Shown one piece after another: positions 46,522 through 56,289 of a DNA stretch of 64,000 bases. The DNA lies in assembly GCF_023065955.2 (NCBI RefSeq), contig NW_026622930.1:22111449-22175448 (forward strand), written 5' to 3'. The DNA comes from Ursus arctos. Taxonomy: Eukaryota; Chordata; Mammalia; Carnivora; Ursidae. The notes below the pieces were generated by a model that saw only the letters and a list, made by a program, of their open reading frames with translations, had not been told where the DNA came from and ran no database searches. Each line of letters begins with the position of its first letter. Position 1 is the stretch's first letter. The position numbers and the translations under genes are program-made.

Positions 46522-48300
46522 TTTTCATTTGTTTTCATTTACTGGAATGATATTAATGATGTCTTAAAACTGGAGTCCACAAATCTTCTGTATAGGTATT
46601 AAGAAGCAAAGAAAATAGGCCTCCGTGGCCTTAGTTTGAGGGTGCAAAATAGCAGCTTACCAGGCAAACTGGTTTGGCCTGCTGAGGGCTTCAATCAGAT
46701 GCCAATATTTAAAAGTCAGGGGATTTAACATACACACCAGACAGTTAGCTTCTCTTGAAAAGATGGCAACTCTAGATCCACATCTCTGAAGGATCGTAAT
46801 CAGTGGGAGCTGAGTGGTCACTGTCCCCTTTAATTTGGGGCTTGGTCTCTTCAATTTGCCACCTTGCCAGCTTCACTCAGGCGTATTACCTTCCTGGCCC
46901 CTAGAAAAATTTGAGTTTGTAACATCTGTTTTCAATGTGTTTATCCACCTGTGCATCAGCTCCAAGTTTGCAAGGTCTAAGGTGGCCTATGCCAACCATG
47001 TCCTGCCAGATGCAGCCAACCCTCCAGCTCGTGCCATCAGTCACAGCCGAGGCAAGCCCTTCACCCTGATACCCAAGGAGCACAGATGGCTCACTGGCAT
47101 CTCCACAAGAGGAAACTACAGGACCCAGAAATTGTTAATGCACCCACCTCTCTGTCAGGGAGCTCCACGGATTAACAAGCTGACCTGGAGCTTGGGGGGC
47201 ATCGGGAAGCCTCACTAACCACCTCTGACCTTGGCTTTGATGCCTCCAACGGAATGTTAGAAAGGAGACAGGCCTTGGCCCTCAATGTTAGAAGACACTG
47301 CGTGTCATTGGACTTCTGGTCAATTCAACAGGATGGCAGACTATGTCACCGAAGGTGTCAATCCCATGTTATACCTGACGACTAATATAACAATGCAGAC
47401 AGAGGAGTCGTTGCTTCTTAGCCATAATTGGCAATCAGGCGATGCCTTAGAGGATGCTAACTGGCTTGGGTTTGTGAGGGGTACCCCATGAATGATATCT
47501 ACCAAACTCACTGTGCTGAAAAACTTGCCTTGAAAAGAGTCTACGGAAGCCAGTATCGCAGGCTAATTATAAGTTACAGGAAAAAAATATTTCCTTTCTG
47601 AATGTCGCTGTCTTAATTTTAGAGAGCCCCCTCCCCACACACTCTCAGGAGAAAAGGGAAAGCCTCTCCATTGTCATTTGTCATTTCTAGGAGCACTGGC
47701 TCTGTATCGTATTATAGGCTTTTTCTTGCTGGACTAAAAAAGATACTTACTTTTTTCATCTTCCCTCACAGAGAAGCCTGCTGTATAGTTTTGTTGGCTA
47801 TCCCTGCCCTTCTGTGGCCCTTTCCTATTTCTGTCTTCTTTTAAAAAGATAAATCCCTAACAGTGGAGGCTGTATGTTCTGAAGGGACCTTTGCCAAGAG
47901 AGTGTTTGGGGTTCTTTCTCTTGTTTATTTTTCATTAAAGACAACTGCATTGGACTCACATCTTATACTTAAATAGATGGAGCGCCCCAGGGAAAGAAAG
48001 GAGAGGGCTTGTAAAGAGGACTTCAGGGCCTTTCTCGCAGGGATGTGGCTGGGTTAGGCTGCACAGAGACACTGAAGGAAATGCTATCACAATTGTTAGG
48101 TAAAACAGCACGCCCGTCGAGGAGCCTTTGGGGCTTGGTCTTGAAAATAGAGGCTGTCCACCTGGTGGCTCAGAAGTCAATTGGGGGTGCTCCCATAAGC
48201 CAAAGGCAGAGTGCTCCTTTCAGAGAACTTTGTGACCTTTATTCCAGCTTTTAAGGAGCGGTCTGAATGCTTTGGTTGACGTACTTCATTCCCACTGCTA
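46522..48300. other. Long unassigned interval, probably containing old repeats
   Basis: The longest frame here is 134 codons (46814-47218), with no recognisable domain or supporting signals. Parts such as 'accaggcaaactggtttggc' with 'cagatgccaatatttaaaag' (about 46657-46720) look like an ancient DNA-transposon remnant, but I cannot name or delimit it. Confidence 0.35.
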
Positions 48301-49150
48301 GAATTTTAGGCATGGTTGCTTTTATAGTTTGGTATTGAGAAAAATAAAAATAAAAACAAAAACAAAAGAGCAGCTCCTGACATCCGGAACTGGACCTGGC
48401 ACCCACAGCTAGACTGGGTCATTCTTCTACTGGATCTGAACAAAGCCCCAGAACACCAGTCTCAGACAGGGTCACTCACAGACCAACATAAAATAAGGCA
48501 AAACAAGGCTACTTCTTAATTTTGCCTATGCACAGACAAAAATGAAGTTACTCCTTCACTTACTAAATACCAAACATTTCCCTCTTGGCTGGTGACCGCT
48601 ACTTCTTTACCAATTACAACTTTATCCTTACCCTAGTCGGCTCTCCCTAGATAAGATTTATCAAGATATCCACTTTTAGAACTGCCCCTGCTTTCCTTTT
48701 TTTTTTTTTTTTTTAAGATTTTATTTATTTATTGAACAGAGAGAGACACAGCAAGACAGGGAACTCCAGCAGGGGGAGTGGGAGAGGGAGAAGCAGGCTT
48801 CCCGCCGAGCAGGGAGCCCAACGCGGGGTGTGATCCCGGGACCCTGGGATCATGAACCTAGCTGAAGGCAGACGCTTAACGACTGCGCCACCCAGGCGCC
48901 CCTAGAACTGCCCCTGCTTTCTGACAGCATCCAAGCTAGAGCAAAGCAGGCTTCTTTAGATTCCGCGCCCCCCCCCCACCCCAACCACCCAACCAAAGTC
49001 CAAATCCTATATTAGCTTCTTTCTAACATGCTATAGCTGAGACACTATGGTTCCTCAAGGTACGTGTTCCCCTTCTCTGTAACCAGTAATAATAAACACA
49101 ACTCCATCAACCACGGTGGGTTTCTGAGGGTCTTTGGTTGGAGGCATTAA
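48300..49150 (+). mobile_element. Possible degraded LTR interrupted by a Can-SINE
   Basis: The right-hand part reads like the end of an old LTR: 'aggtacgtgttccccttctc', 'tgtaaccagtaataataaac' (AATAAA), then 'acggtgggtttctgagggtc'. The left part (48360-48676) precedes the SINE. No TSD or primer site was found and the family is not assigned; low confidence. A poly-C run is at 48968-48977. Confidence 0.35.
48677..48921 (-). mobile_element. Can-SINE with perfect 19-bp TSD
   Basis: Reverse copy with a T-run of about 18 (48697-48714), 'gattttatttatttattgaa', 'aagcaggcttcccgccgagc', 'gggaccctgggatcatgaac' and 'gccacccaggcgcccc'. TAGAACTGCCCCTGCTTTC is duplicated at 48677-48695 and 48903-48921, the longest perfect TSD in the window. 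Confidence 0.98.
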
Positions 49151-49317
49151 AAATACAATTAAGTATTTTCCAGAGAGATGCCAATTCCATTATTAAAATT
49201 CCAATGGCTTCCTATGTCTTTCATGATGAAGCCCACATTCCTTTGCAGGCACATGAAGGCCTGCAGGACCTGGCCATGCTTCTTTCTTAGTTCATCAGAT
49301 TATTAACTTCATCCTTT

Positions 49318-49724
49318 GTAGCGGGTTGAAGGGTGGCCCCCCAAAAGATATGCCTACCTGGAACATATGAGTGTGACCGTATGGAAAAAAGGCTTTTTGA
49401 GATCCTCTGGATTATCCAGTTGGGCCCTAATTCCAAGAAGTGTCTTCTTCTAAGAAGAAGAGAAGACACAGACAGAAAAGGAGAAACACAGAGCAGCAAG
49501 TGATGTGAACATGGATGCAGAGATTGGAATGATAGGTCTACTGACCACCGAGACTGGGAAGAGAGGCGTGGAAAGGATTCTGTCTCAGAATTTCTAGGAG
49601 GAACTAACTTGCTGACACCACGATTTCAGATGCATAACCTCCAGAACCTTGAGAAAACAAGTTTCTTTGTTTTAAGCTACCAAGTCTGTGGTCATTTCCT
49701 ACAACAGCCCTGGAAAACCAATAT
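49318..49724 (+). mobile_element. MLT1-like MaLR LTR
   Basis: Order: 'gtagcgggttgaagggtggc', 'cccccaaaagatatgcctac', 'ctctggattatccagttggg', 'ccctaattccaagaagtgtc', 'gagcagcaagtgatgtgaac', 'tgcagagattggaatgatag', 'aacttgctgacaccacgatt', 'aacctccagaaccttgagaa', 'ttttaagctaccaagtctgt', ending 'ggaaaaccaatat'. A well-preserved solo LTR of an ancient MaLR. Confidence 0.85.
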
Positions 49725-50078
49725 ATCCCTTCCCCAGCTACGTGGAACCACTTCCTATGCCCATGCTAATCACTCAGCCTGGACAAGCCTTGCTTGTCTT
49801 TTTAACTCCTATTTGTCTTTATAACTCAGTCCAAATGTCATCTCTTCTGAAAAGCCTTCTTGGACTTCCCCCAATCTGATCTGCATGACCTCCCTTGTGT
49901 TTCCATAAGAACCGTGCTTTCTTTTATCCTGGCTATTTTAAAACTGTCCTGTAACCCTGATTTATCTATTTGTCAACCTGCCTAGGCTGTAACATCTTTA
50001 GGGTAGAGACCATGCCATTTATCTCTTTAAGATTTATATGTATAGTGCTCAGCATACAATGTGGGTTGGATGAATGAA
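49725..50078 (+). repeat. L2 3'-end remnant
   Basis: Forward L2: 'atgctaatcactcagcctgg', 'ataactcagtccaaatgtca', 'tctcttctgaaaagccttct', 'gtagagaccatgccatttat', 'agtgctcagcatacaatgtg', ending 'ggatgaatgaatg'. Confidence 0.8.
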
Positions 50079-50549
50079 TGGGGGTGAACATTTTTTTTTT
50101 GTTCAGAACATCGTTGCTTGTTTCTTCGCCCTTGAAAGTAATCCTTTTTAAGCATCTTATACCCATTTTGGGGTAGATGAACCATACTAGGAGAACATAA
50201 AATATTACCAGAAGACTGGACAGGCTGTTTAAATTCATTAGAATGGTAACTGTCACAAAACTAAAACACATAATCCTCTCATAAAGCATATTTCAGCACA
50301 AGCTAGTTGAGCTTCTGCTCAACTGGATAGTTCAAGGGTCACCATATACAGTGAACCAGGCTGTGTTGCATGTACCCCTTTCCATATGGAATTCTCCTGG
50401 GCCCTTTATAGCACACCAACATACAGCCGAACATGTAATACCCGTTCTGGATGCACGTAACATACCTTTTATGACCTCGTTACACTGGCACCCCTAACAG
50501 CACTGTGGACCCCACCTTAGAAGAAGTCTTTATGATGTCCTCGAGAGAC
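50079..50549. other. Unassigned sequence with a tight hairpin
   Basis: Includes the inverted repeat AGTTGAGC-TTCT-GCTCAACT (50305-50324), an 8-bp perfect stem with a 4-base loop. No repeat family or gene is recognised. Confidence 0.4.
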
Positions 50550-50760
50550 CAGAAGCTTCCAAGTCAGACAGACTTAGTCTTAAACCCTTGGTGTCACCAC
50601 TTAGCAGCTATGCAAATTTATGCAAATCCATCTCCCTGAACCTCAGTTTTCTCAAGTGATACTGATACCTTTTTCACCACCTGTTGCTCTGAGGATTAAA
50701 GAAGATAAAATACATAAAGTAAATGGCCTCTAGAATGTGTTTGATGTGTGACAGATCATA
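50550..50760 (+). repeat. MIR-type SINE, long copy
   Basis: Forward MIR nearly complete: 'aagtcagacagacttagtct', 'gtgtcaccacttagcagcta', 'ctgaacctcagttttctcaa', 'caccacctgttgctctgagg', 'attaaagaagataaaataca', 'taaagtaaatggcctctaga'. Confidence 0.8.
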
Positions 50761-52189
50761 ACACAATTTGTTAGAAAAAGGTATAGTAGCTAGTACTGGA
50801 AATCCAAAATCAATTCAGACTAGGAGGGGGGAAAAGAAACTAAAAACAGGCAAAAAAGAAAAAAAAATGCTTCTTCCCATCCTCAAAGCATAAAGCCCCA
50901 ACCTTTACTCTGGAGGTGTCAATAATGAATTTCTATTTTAATTGACGCTGCAACCAATCCATGCTTCGCACTCCAGCACACTCACTCTCTCAGTGATGCT
51001 GTGCGGGAAGGAGCTTTTAAATCAGTCAGTGAGCATAATGAACTCCAATTTTCCTTCGACAAGGGCAAAATTACAAACGTGCTTTTCACTTCCAGACAAT
51101 TAATTAATTTGTTTACACCATTTCTTTGCTTTGTTTTATTTCATAATTCTTTCCTCTCCACTTGCCTAATCTCAAGGGTTTATTATTAACTTTTTCAGGT
51201 GTTCCTCCAGGGTACAGCCGAGTATAATTTAAGGGGCATTCTTCACCATAATGAATTTCAGATTGGGGGATGAAAGAATAAAACAGACCTCCAAAAGAGC
51301 TCCAGGAAATACTTTTGACACTTTTCACAGCTATATATTATATTCATCCTTTAAAATGTAAGATTACCGGTCATAGAGCATCTCTAATATCAATGTCTAG
51401 AAAGGGATCAATGCTTCTTCCAGGGTGTCTGGCCACAGGAAGATTCATGGTGGGGTGTATGTTCAGCAATGTGAACATGCCCGACAGGATCACAGATTTT
51501 TCATCTTTCTGGTGTTCCGGGACATTTCCTGATTCATTCTTATGCAAATTGTGTTTTTTGCCCAAATGATCATTGCCACATTTCCATTATACACTTAGTC
51601 TCTGCGTTTTCAAATGCTAACAAGCTATTCTTGGCAGGCAGGGTCTCTTCATGGTTTTCTTTTCTTGTCGCTGATTTTTTTTTTTTTAAACATTGCCATG
51701 CTTTTGATTGATTTGGGGCTCTCCCATAAATCTGTGTTTTTAAACTCTGAATTGAATTCACACAGGTTCCCCTAGGAGAGTTTCATTTTACAGAGCGAAC
51801 ATAAAAAGCCATGCAAAGTTCTGAGCTCTATGTCATTCAAAGAGTTCAAACAGAGTTTAGAGGGGCTGGGTTTGAACATTCATTTATTTATTTATTCTAT
51901 AGATATAGTGTCTGGTATAGAGGAGACACTGTAGCCATAGAATGAACAAATGAAGTGTGGGGCATTTTAAACACAAAACCCCTTTTAATTAATTAATTTT
52001 ACATTATGAATCTTAGAGCCCTTGCATCCCTGGCTCCCTTATTATGAAGCAGCCAAAAGTAGTTATTCATAACGAAAGTTCCACATTCTGTAGCAGACCA
52101 TGTCCCAGCCCTGGCCACAAATTGTGCAGCTGACCCAACTATGCCAATAGAAATTCATACCATGGCCTGAAAGTTGACTTGAAAAAATC
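50761..52189. other. Unassigned interval with a candidate regulatory block (51.0-51.4 kb)
   Basis: No recognised repeat, except a possible reverse L2 trace near 51870-51955. The 51000-51420 block is complex, AT-rich and repeat-free. It contains AATTAATTAATT (51098-51109) directly followed by the forkhead-like TGTTTACA (about 51110-51117), and many TAAT cores. A T-run is at 51675-51687. Confidence 0.35.
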
Positions 52190-52300
52190 AGTGGACTCTT
52201 CTAAGCTTCAAAGTTTTCATCTGTAATATGATGCAAAGTGTATTAGAATGATCTCTAAGCTCTCTTCCAGGAACAATATAACACTGTAAGATCCTTTACA
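52190..52300 (+). repeat. MIR/L3-like remnant
   Basis: 'caaagttttcatctgtaata', 'gaatgatctctaagctctct' and 'tccaggaacaatataacact' follow a common ancient mammalian repeat tail. Short and diverged. Confidence 0.45.
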
Positions 52301-53047
52301 GTTTTCTCAGTAAAAGATAGAAAAGATGAGAAGAAGAACCCAAGAGTACCCAATGCCAGACTTTTCCCTTAGAGAAAAAAAAATGTACTCAGCGTTAAGG
52401 AGGACATTTGCAAGTTAAACACATGTATTAGATCTTAATTTCTACAAGTTGTTATCAATTACTATTAATTACTATGAAGCATTAAGTAAGCTGAGGATTT
52501 TTACTTTAGTTGTTTCTCCAGCCCTGGCTAATTAGAACAGACTAATTATCCATCCACTCTTTTGCCGCTTTTAACACGTGTGGTCATTATTAGTTATTCA
52601 TAGAACGGACATGTTGTTTAACTATTAGGAATTGCAGTTATTACTGGTGTACAACAAACTGATTTGGGGGTTGAGGAAGTTTACATATTTTTGAACCTCA
52701 CCAAAGATAACCAATATGCTGATTATTTTTTTATTTTTTTACATTTTTTTGGACAGAACACTAGATCTGCTGGGAGGGTTTCTACCGCTTTTCAGATGCC
52801 AAAACACTCTTACATGAATGTGAAATCACTTGTCAAATTAAAGAGGTGGTGACACAATAGATGATCTTTTAGTGGATAACAGCATAATTTTTTACTATCA
52901 AACAGGAGATTTGAGCTGAACTAAGGTGAGCTCTTAAAACTCAAAATCACGCCTCTTCTAAATAATTGTTGGTAGTCAGAAAACGGCTTCCCTCTGAAGT
53001 CACTTTCAGCTGTAGGATAGAGAAGGACAACTTGCACTGAAGGAAAT
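52301..53047. other. Unassigned interval with a candidate regulatory block (52.48-52.7 kb)
   Basis: Contains two homeodomain-type TAATTA-like sites (52528-52535 and 52542-52549) and the palindromic E-box ACACGTGT (52574-52581) in otherwise unique sequence. No gene is recognised. Confidence 0.35.
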
Positions 53048-53338
53048 AAAGCTATCAGGCTGGAGGGGCGCCTGGGTGGCACAGCGGTTAAGCGTTTGCC
53101 TTTGGCTCAGGGCGTGATCCCAGCGTTATGGGATCGAGCCCCACATCAGGCTCCTCCGCTATGAGCCTGCTTCTTCCTCTCCCACTCCCCCTGCTTGTGT
53201 TTCCTCTCTCGCTGGCTGTCTCTATCTCTGTCAAATAAATAAATAAAATCTTCAAAAAAAAAAAAAAAGGAATGCCTGGCTTTTCTGGTCAGGAAGGGAC
53301 CTTTAAAAAAAAAAAAAAAAAAAAAGCTATCAGGCTGG
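53048..53338 (+). mobile_element. Can-SINE with 3'-transduced segment and double A-tail
   Basis: Young-type SINE starting at 53065 ('ggggcgcctgggtggcacag') with first A-run at 53254-53268. It is followed by 36 bp of non-SINE sequence (53269-53304, beginning GGAATGCCTGGC and ending AGGGACCTTT) and a second run of 21 A (53305-53325). AAAGCTATCAGGCTGG flanks the whole unit (53048-53063 and 53323-53338). So the extra segment arrived with the SINE: the parent transcript read past its own tail. Confidence 0.92.
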
Positions 53339-53359
53339 GAACTCCACCATTTTGAGGAG

Positions 53360-53503
53360 GCAGCTCAACATTACTGTTTAAGAGCCCAGAGTTGGACTTG
53401 CTTGGAATACGAGCTCTACGCAAGCATGAACAAGCTCCTTACGTTCTCTCTCTGTTTTCTCATCTGTAAAATGGAGATAACCATCGCTAGTCATGAGGGA
53501 TGT
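53360..53503 (+). repeat. MIR remnant, left part
   Basis: Forward MIR: 'taagagcccagagttggact', 'gctccttacgttctctctct', 'gttttctcatctgtaaaatg', 'gagataaccatcgc'. It is cut here by an L1 and resumes at 54446. Confidence 0.75.
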
Positions 53504-54445
53504 GATGCAATATCACCTCCCATGTGTTAGAATGGCCATCATTAAAAAGCCAAGGGATAACAAATACTGGTGTGGATGTAGAGAAGAGGGGCCCCCCGTG
53601 CACTGCTGGTCAGATTGTACATTGGTACAGCCACATATGGAGCTAGTATGGAGGTTTCTGAAAAAAATTAAAACTAGAACTACTTTATGATTCAGCAATT
53701 CCACTTCAGGGAAATCTTTCCAAAGGGAAGCAAACAAACAAAAAACCAAAATGCTAACTTGAAAAAGTATCTGTACTCCCATGTTCATAACAGCACTATT
53801 CACAATAGCCAAGACATGGAAACAACCTTATCCATTGATGGGTGTCCGCTGATAAAGAACTTGTGGGGTGTGTGTGTGTGTGTATGTGTGTATATGTAAA
53901 TATGATGGAGTATTATTCAGCCATAAGAAATGAGATAATCCTATCATTTGCAACAATATGAATAGATCTTGAAGGCATTATCCTAAGTGAAATAAGTCGG
54001 ACAGAGAAAGACAATACTGTACGATCTCACTTTTGTGTGGAGTCTAATTAAATAAAACAAAACAAAATAAACCACCAAACTCATAGAAAGAGAGATCAGA
54101 TTTGTGGTTACTGGAGATGGGAGGTGGGGAGAGAACACTGGAGGAAGATGGTGAAAAAGTACACAATCCCATTTCAAAGCTGTGTTAGGGATGTAATCTG
54201 TAACATGGTGACTCTCCTTAACACTGTTGTAGGATATATACGGAAGTTACCGAGAGTACATCCTGAGAGTTCTCATCACAGGGAGAATTTTCTTCTCTTT
54301 ATTATATCTATATGAGATGATGGATGTGAACTAAATCTACTATGGTAATCATTTCAGTTATGGAAATCAAACCATCATGCTGTATACCTTAAACTTACAC
54401 AGTGATGTATGTCAATTATTTCTCAATATGACCAGGAAAAATTTA
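53504..54445 (+). mobile_element. Old L1 ORF2 end and 3' UTR inserted in a MIR
   Basis: Forward, 5'-truncated: 'atgcaatatcacctcccatg', 'agaatggccatcattaaaaa', 'gtacattggtacagccacat', 'cagcactattcacaatagcc', 'gagtattattcagccataag', 'agtgaaataagtcggacaga', 'gactctccttaacactgttg', ending 'gtcaattatttctcaatatg'. Frame remnants (VRMAIIKK, WSDCTLVQP, VWRFL) are recognisable as the ORF2 C-terminal end, but stops are frequent. A GT array (53869-53890) lies inside. Confidence 0.88.
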
Positions 54446-54560
54446 AGAGGGATAATAATATCTACCTCATAAAGATTTGTGAGAATAACATAAGCTAACA
54501 TATGTAAATCATATAGCATCATGCATAGCATATAGTGAACACTTGATAAATATGAGGAAT
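54446..54560 (+). repeat. MIR remnant, right part
   Basis: 'gagggataataatatctacc', 'tcataaagatttgtgagaat', 'aacataagctaacatatgta', 'gcatatagtgaacacttgat' and 'aaatatgagg' continue the MIR interrupted at 53503. 'ggagataac' and 'gggataata' at the two junctions suggest an eroded L1 TSD. Confidence 0.75.
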
Positions 54561-55379
54561 TATTAGAATTAGATTAGAGTCAAGTTCCTGTGATAAACAG
54601 AAAAGACTGGGCTAACCTAATTGAGACACTCCATACTTCAATAGAGTTCAGTTGCAAGTTCTTTTTTATGATAAAAATTCAGGAACAGAATCGTGGTTCT
54701 TAATTGGGAAGATGTTGAGGGTTGCTAGGAAACTCTCCCCCTATTAATAGATGCACTCCCCCAAAGGAAGAAATATTGAGGTATGCAGAAGTGCCTCAAA
54801 TACATATTTATTAATTCAGCAAATATTTATTTGTTAAAAGTGCCAATCATTTCACAGTTCCTCCTCAAATTAATTGCACACTTGGGAGAGGACATGAGGG
54901 AGGGTGAAGAAATGGGAATAAGAAAATAAGACCTGGAAGGTAGGGAGAATCACGTTGGTGCATTTGGACCTAGACTCATCGTGCTTTTCTACTTTTTTCA
55001 CACCACAGCATACAGAGAAAATGAGACTACTCACATAACACACTGGGGAAGACACACAAGGCTGCTCGTAATTGATGGTTACTTGTCCAGAGGCTCTGGC
55101 TCCTACCTCAGAAAACCATCATAGGCTGAGGGGACTGATACCTCAACACACTGTGTCTCATGCCCACGTGTACTGCTTGGGAAGTTCTGGCTTTAGAGGT
55201 TTTCACAAAAGTCCAAGTCATGAAATCTAGGACCCCAAGAATGAGAATTTCAATAGTTCTCATTCTCCTTTCCGACTAGCACAGTTGTTTTATAACTCTT
55301 AGTTCCTAAATATTACAATTAATGGTCTTTTTATATGATCAAATTTCAGTATCAGTAAAAACCTTGTTGCAATAGTTAA
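54561..55379. other. Unassigned non-coding sequence
   Basis: A weak L2-like reverse terminus may be at 54805-54845 ('attcagcaaatatttatttg'). Otherwise nothing is recognised. Confidence 0.35.
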
Positions 55380-55720
55380 GATAAGTGAACGCTGTGGTGC
55401 AGTAACAAACTGATCTGTAGGTTTGACACACACACACACACACACACACACAATTTATTTCTTGCTCATGCAAATGCTAACATGGGTTCATGCCCTGCCT
55501 CGACTATGACAGGACTCTCTAGAACACATGATCTCTAAAGCTCAAAGACATGGCAGGAAAGAGAGAGACGGAGGACAGATGGAAATGACTCTAAACTGCA
55601 GCCAAAGTGACATATTTCACCTCTGATTGCAGTTCATTGATCAGAATTTGCTTCAAATCTATAGGCCAATCAATTCAGAAAACACATGGGTAACTGACGA
55701 GCACAGTTTCTGCCCCCTTG
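55380..55720 (+). repeat. Ancient interspersed repeat with (AC)n array, family not assigned
   Basis: 'ctgtggtgcagtaacaaact', the AC array at 55426-55452, 'tttatttcttgctcatgcaa', 'aaagtgacatatttcacctc' and 'cattgatcagaatttgcttc' follow the order of a medium-reiterated mammalian repeat that I recognise only in outline. Boundaries and class are uncertain. Confidence 0.4.
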
Positions 55721-56054
55721 ATCAAAGCACTCCCAAGTTTCAGAACACAGATTACTATCTGATATCTTAGTAACTCCTGGTGCTTTTTTCTTGGCAAATC
55801 ATATCTCACGTCAACAGAAACTTAACAGGGGCATACTAAGTACAAAATATTATAGGATAAATAAACCTAGTTGCTGCTGCTGGAAAAGGTGTTAGACTAG
55901 ATACCATGGTCTGAACCCATCGCACAGCTAGAGTGAGACATCCTTGGTGGTTTTACCGATCTATAAAGATCACGCCCCAGATGTACACAACCCTATCATT
56001 TTCATAATCCTGTATTCATATCGCTTTCTCTCCAACCTTACTGGTGTGTATTAA

Positions 56055-56289
56055 ACCTCGATGTAGGGGCGCCTGGGTGGCACAGCGGTTAAGCGCCTGC
56101 CTTCGGCTCAGGTCGTGATCCTGGCGTTATGGGATTGAGCCCCACATCAGGCTCCTCCGCTATGAGCCTGCTTCTTCCTCTCCCACTCCCCCTGCTTGTG
56201 TTCCCTCTCTCGCTGGCTGTCTCTATCTCTGTCGGATAAATAAATAAAATCTTTAAAAAAAAAACAAAAAAAAAAACACCTCGATGTAG
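56055..56289 (+). mobile_element. Can-SINE, young arctoid type, 12-bp TSD
   Basis: Head at 56066/56067, 'ggcgttatgggattgagccc', 'ctccgctatgagcctgcttc', 'tctcgctggctgtctctatc' and tail A10-C-A11. ACCTCGATGTAG is duplicated perfectly (56055-56066 and 56278-56289). The reverse frame of 67 codons here is SINE-derived only. Confidence 0.97.

Noticed and set aside
46814..47218. 134-codon forward frame as a small protein gene
   Set aside because: No recognisable domain, no promoter or splice evidence, and a reverse frame overlaps it. This length is expected by chance in 64 kb.
53493..53690. 65-codon frame with VRMAIIKK
   Set aside because: It is an L1 ORF2 remnant in a 5'-truncated, stop-laden copy.
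55380..55720. Named DNA-transposon family
   Set aside because: The sequence looks familiar, but I could not place both ends or a TSD, so only an unclassified repeat is reported.
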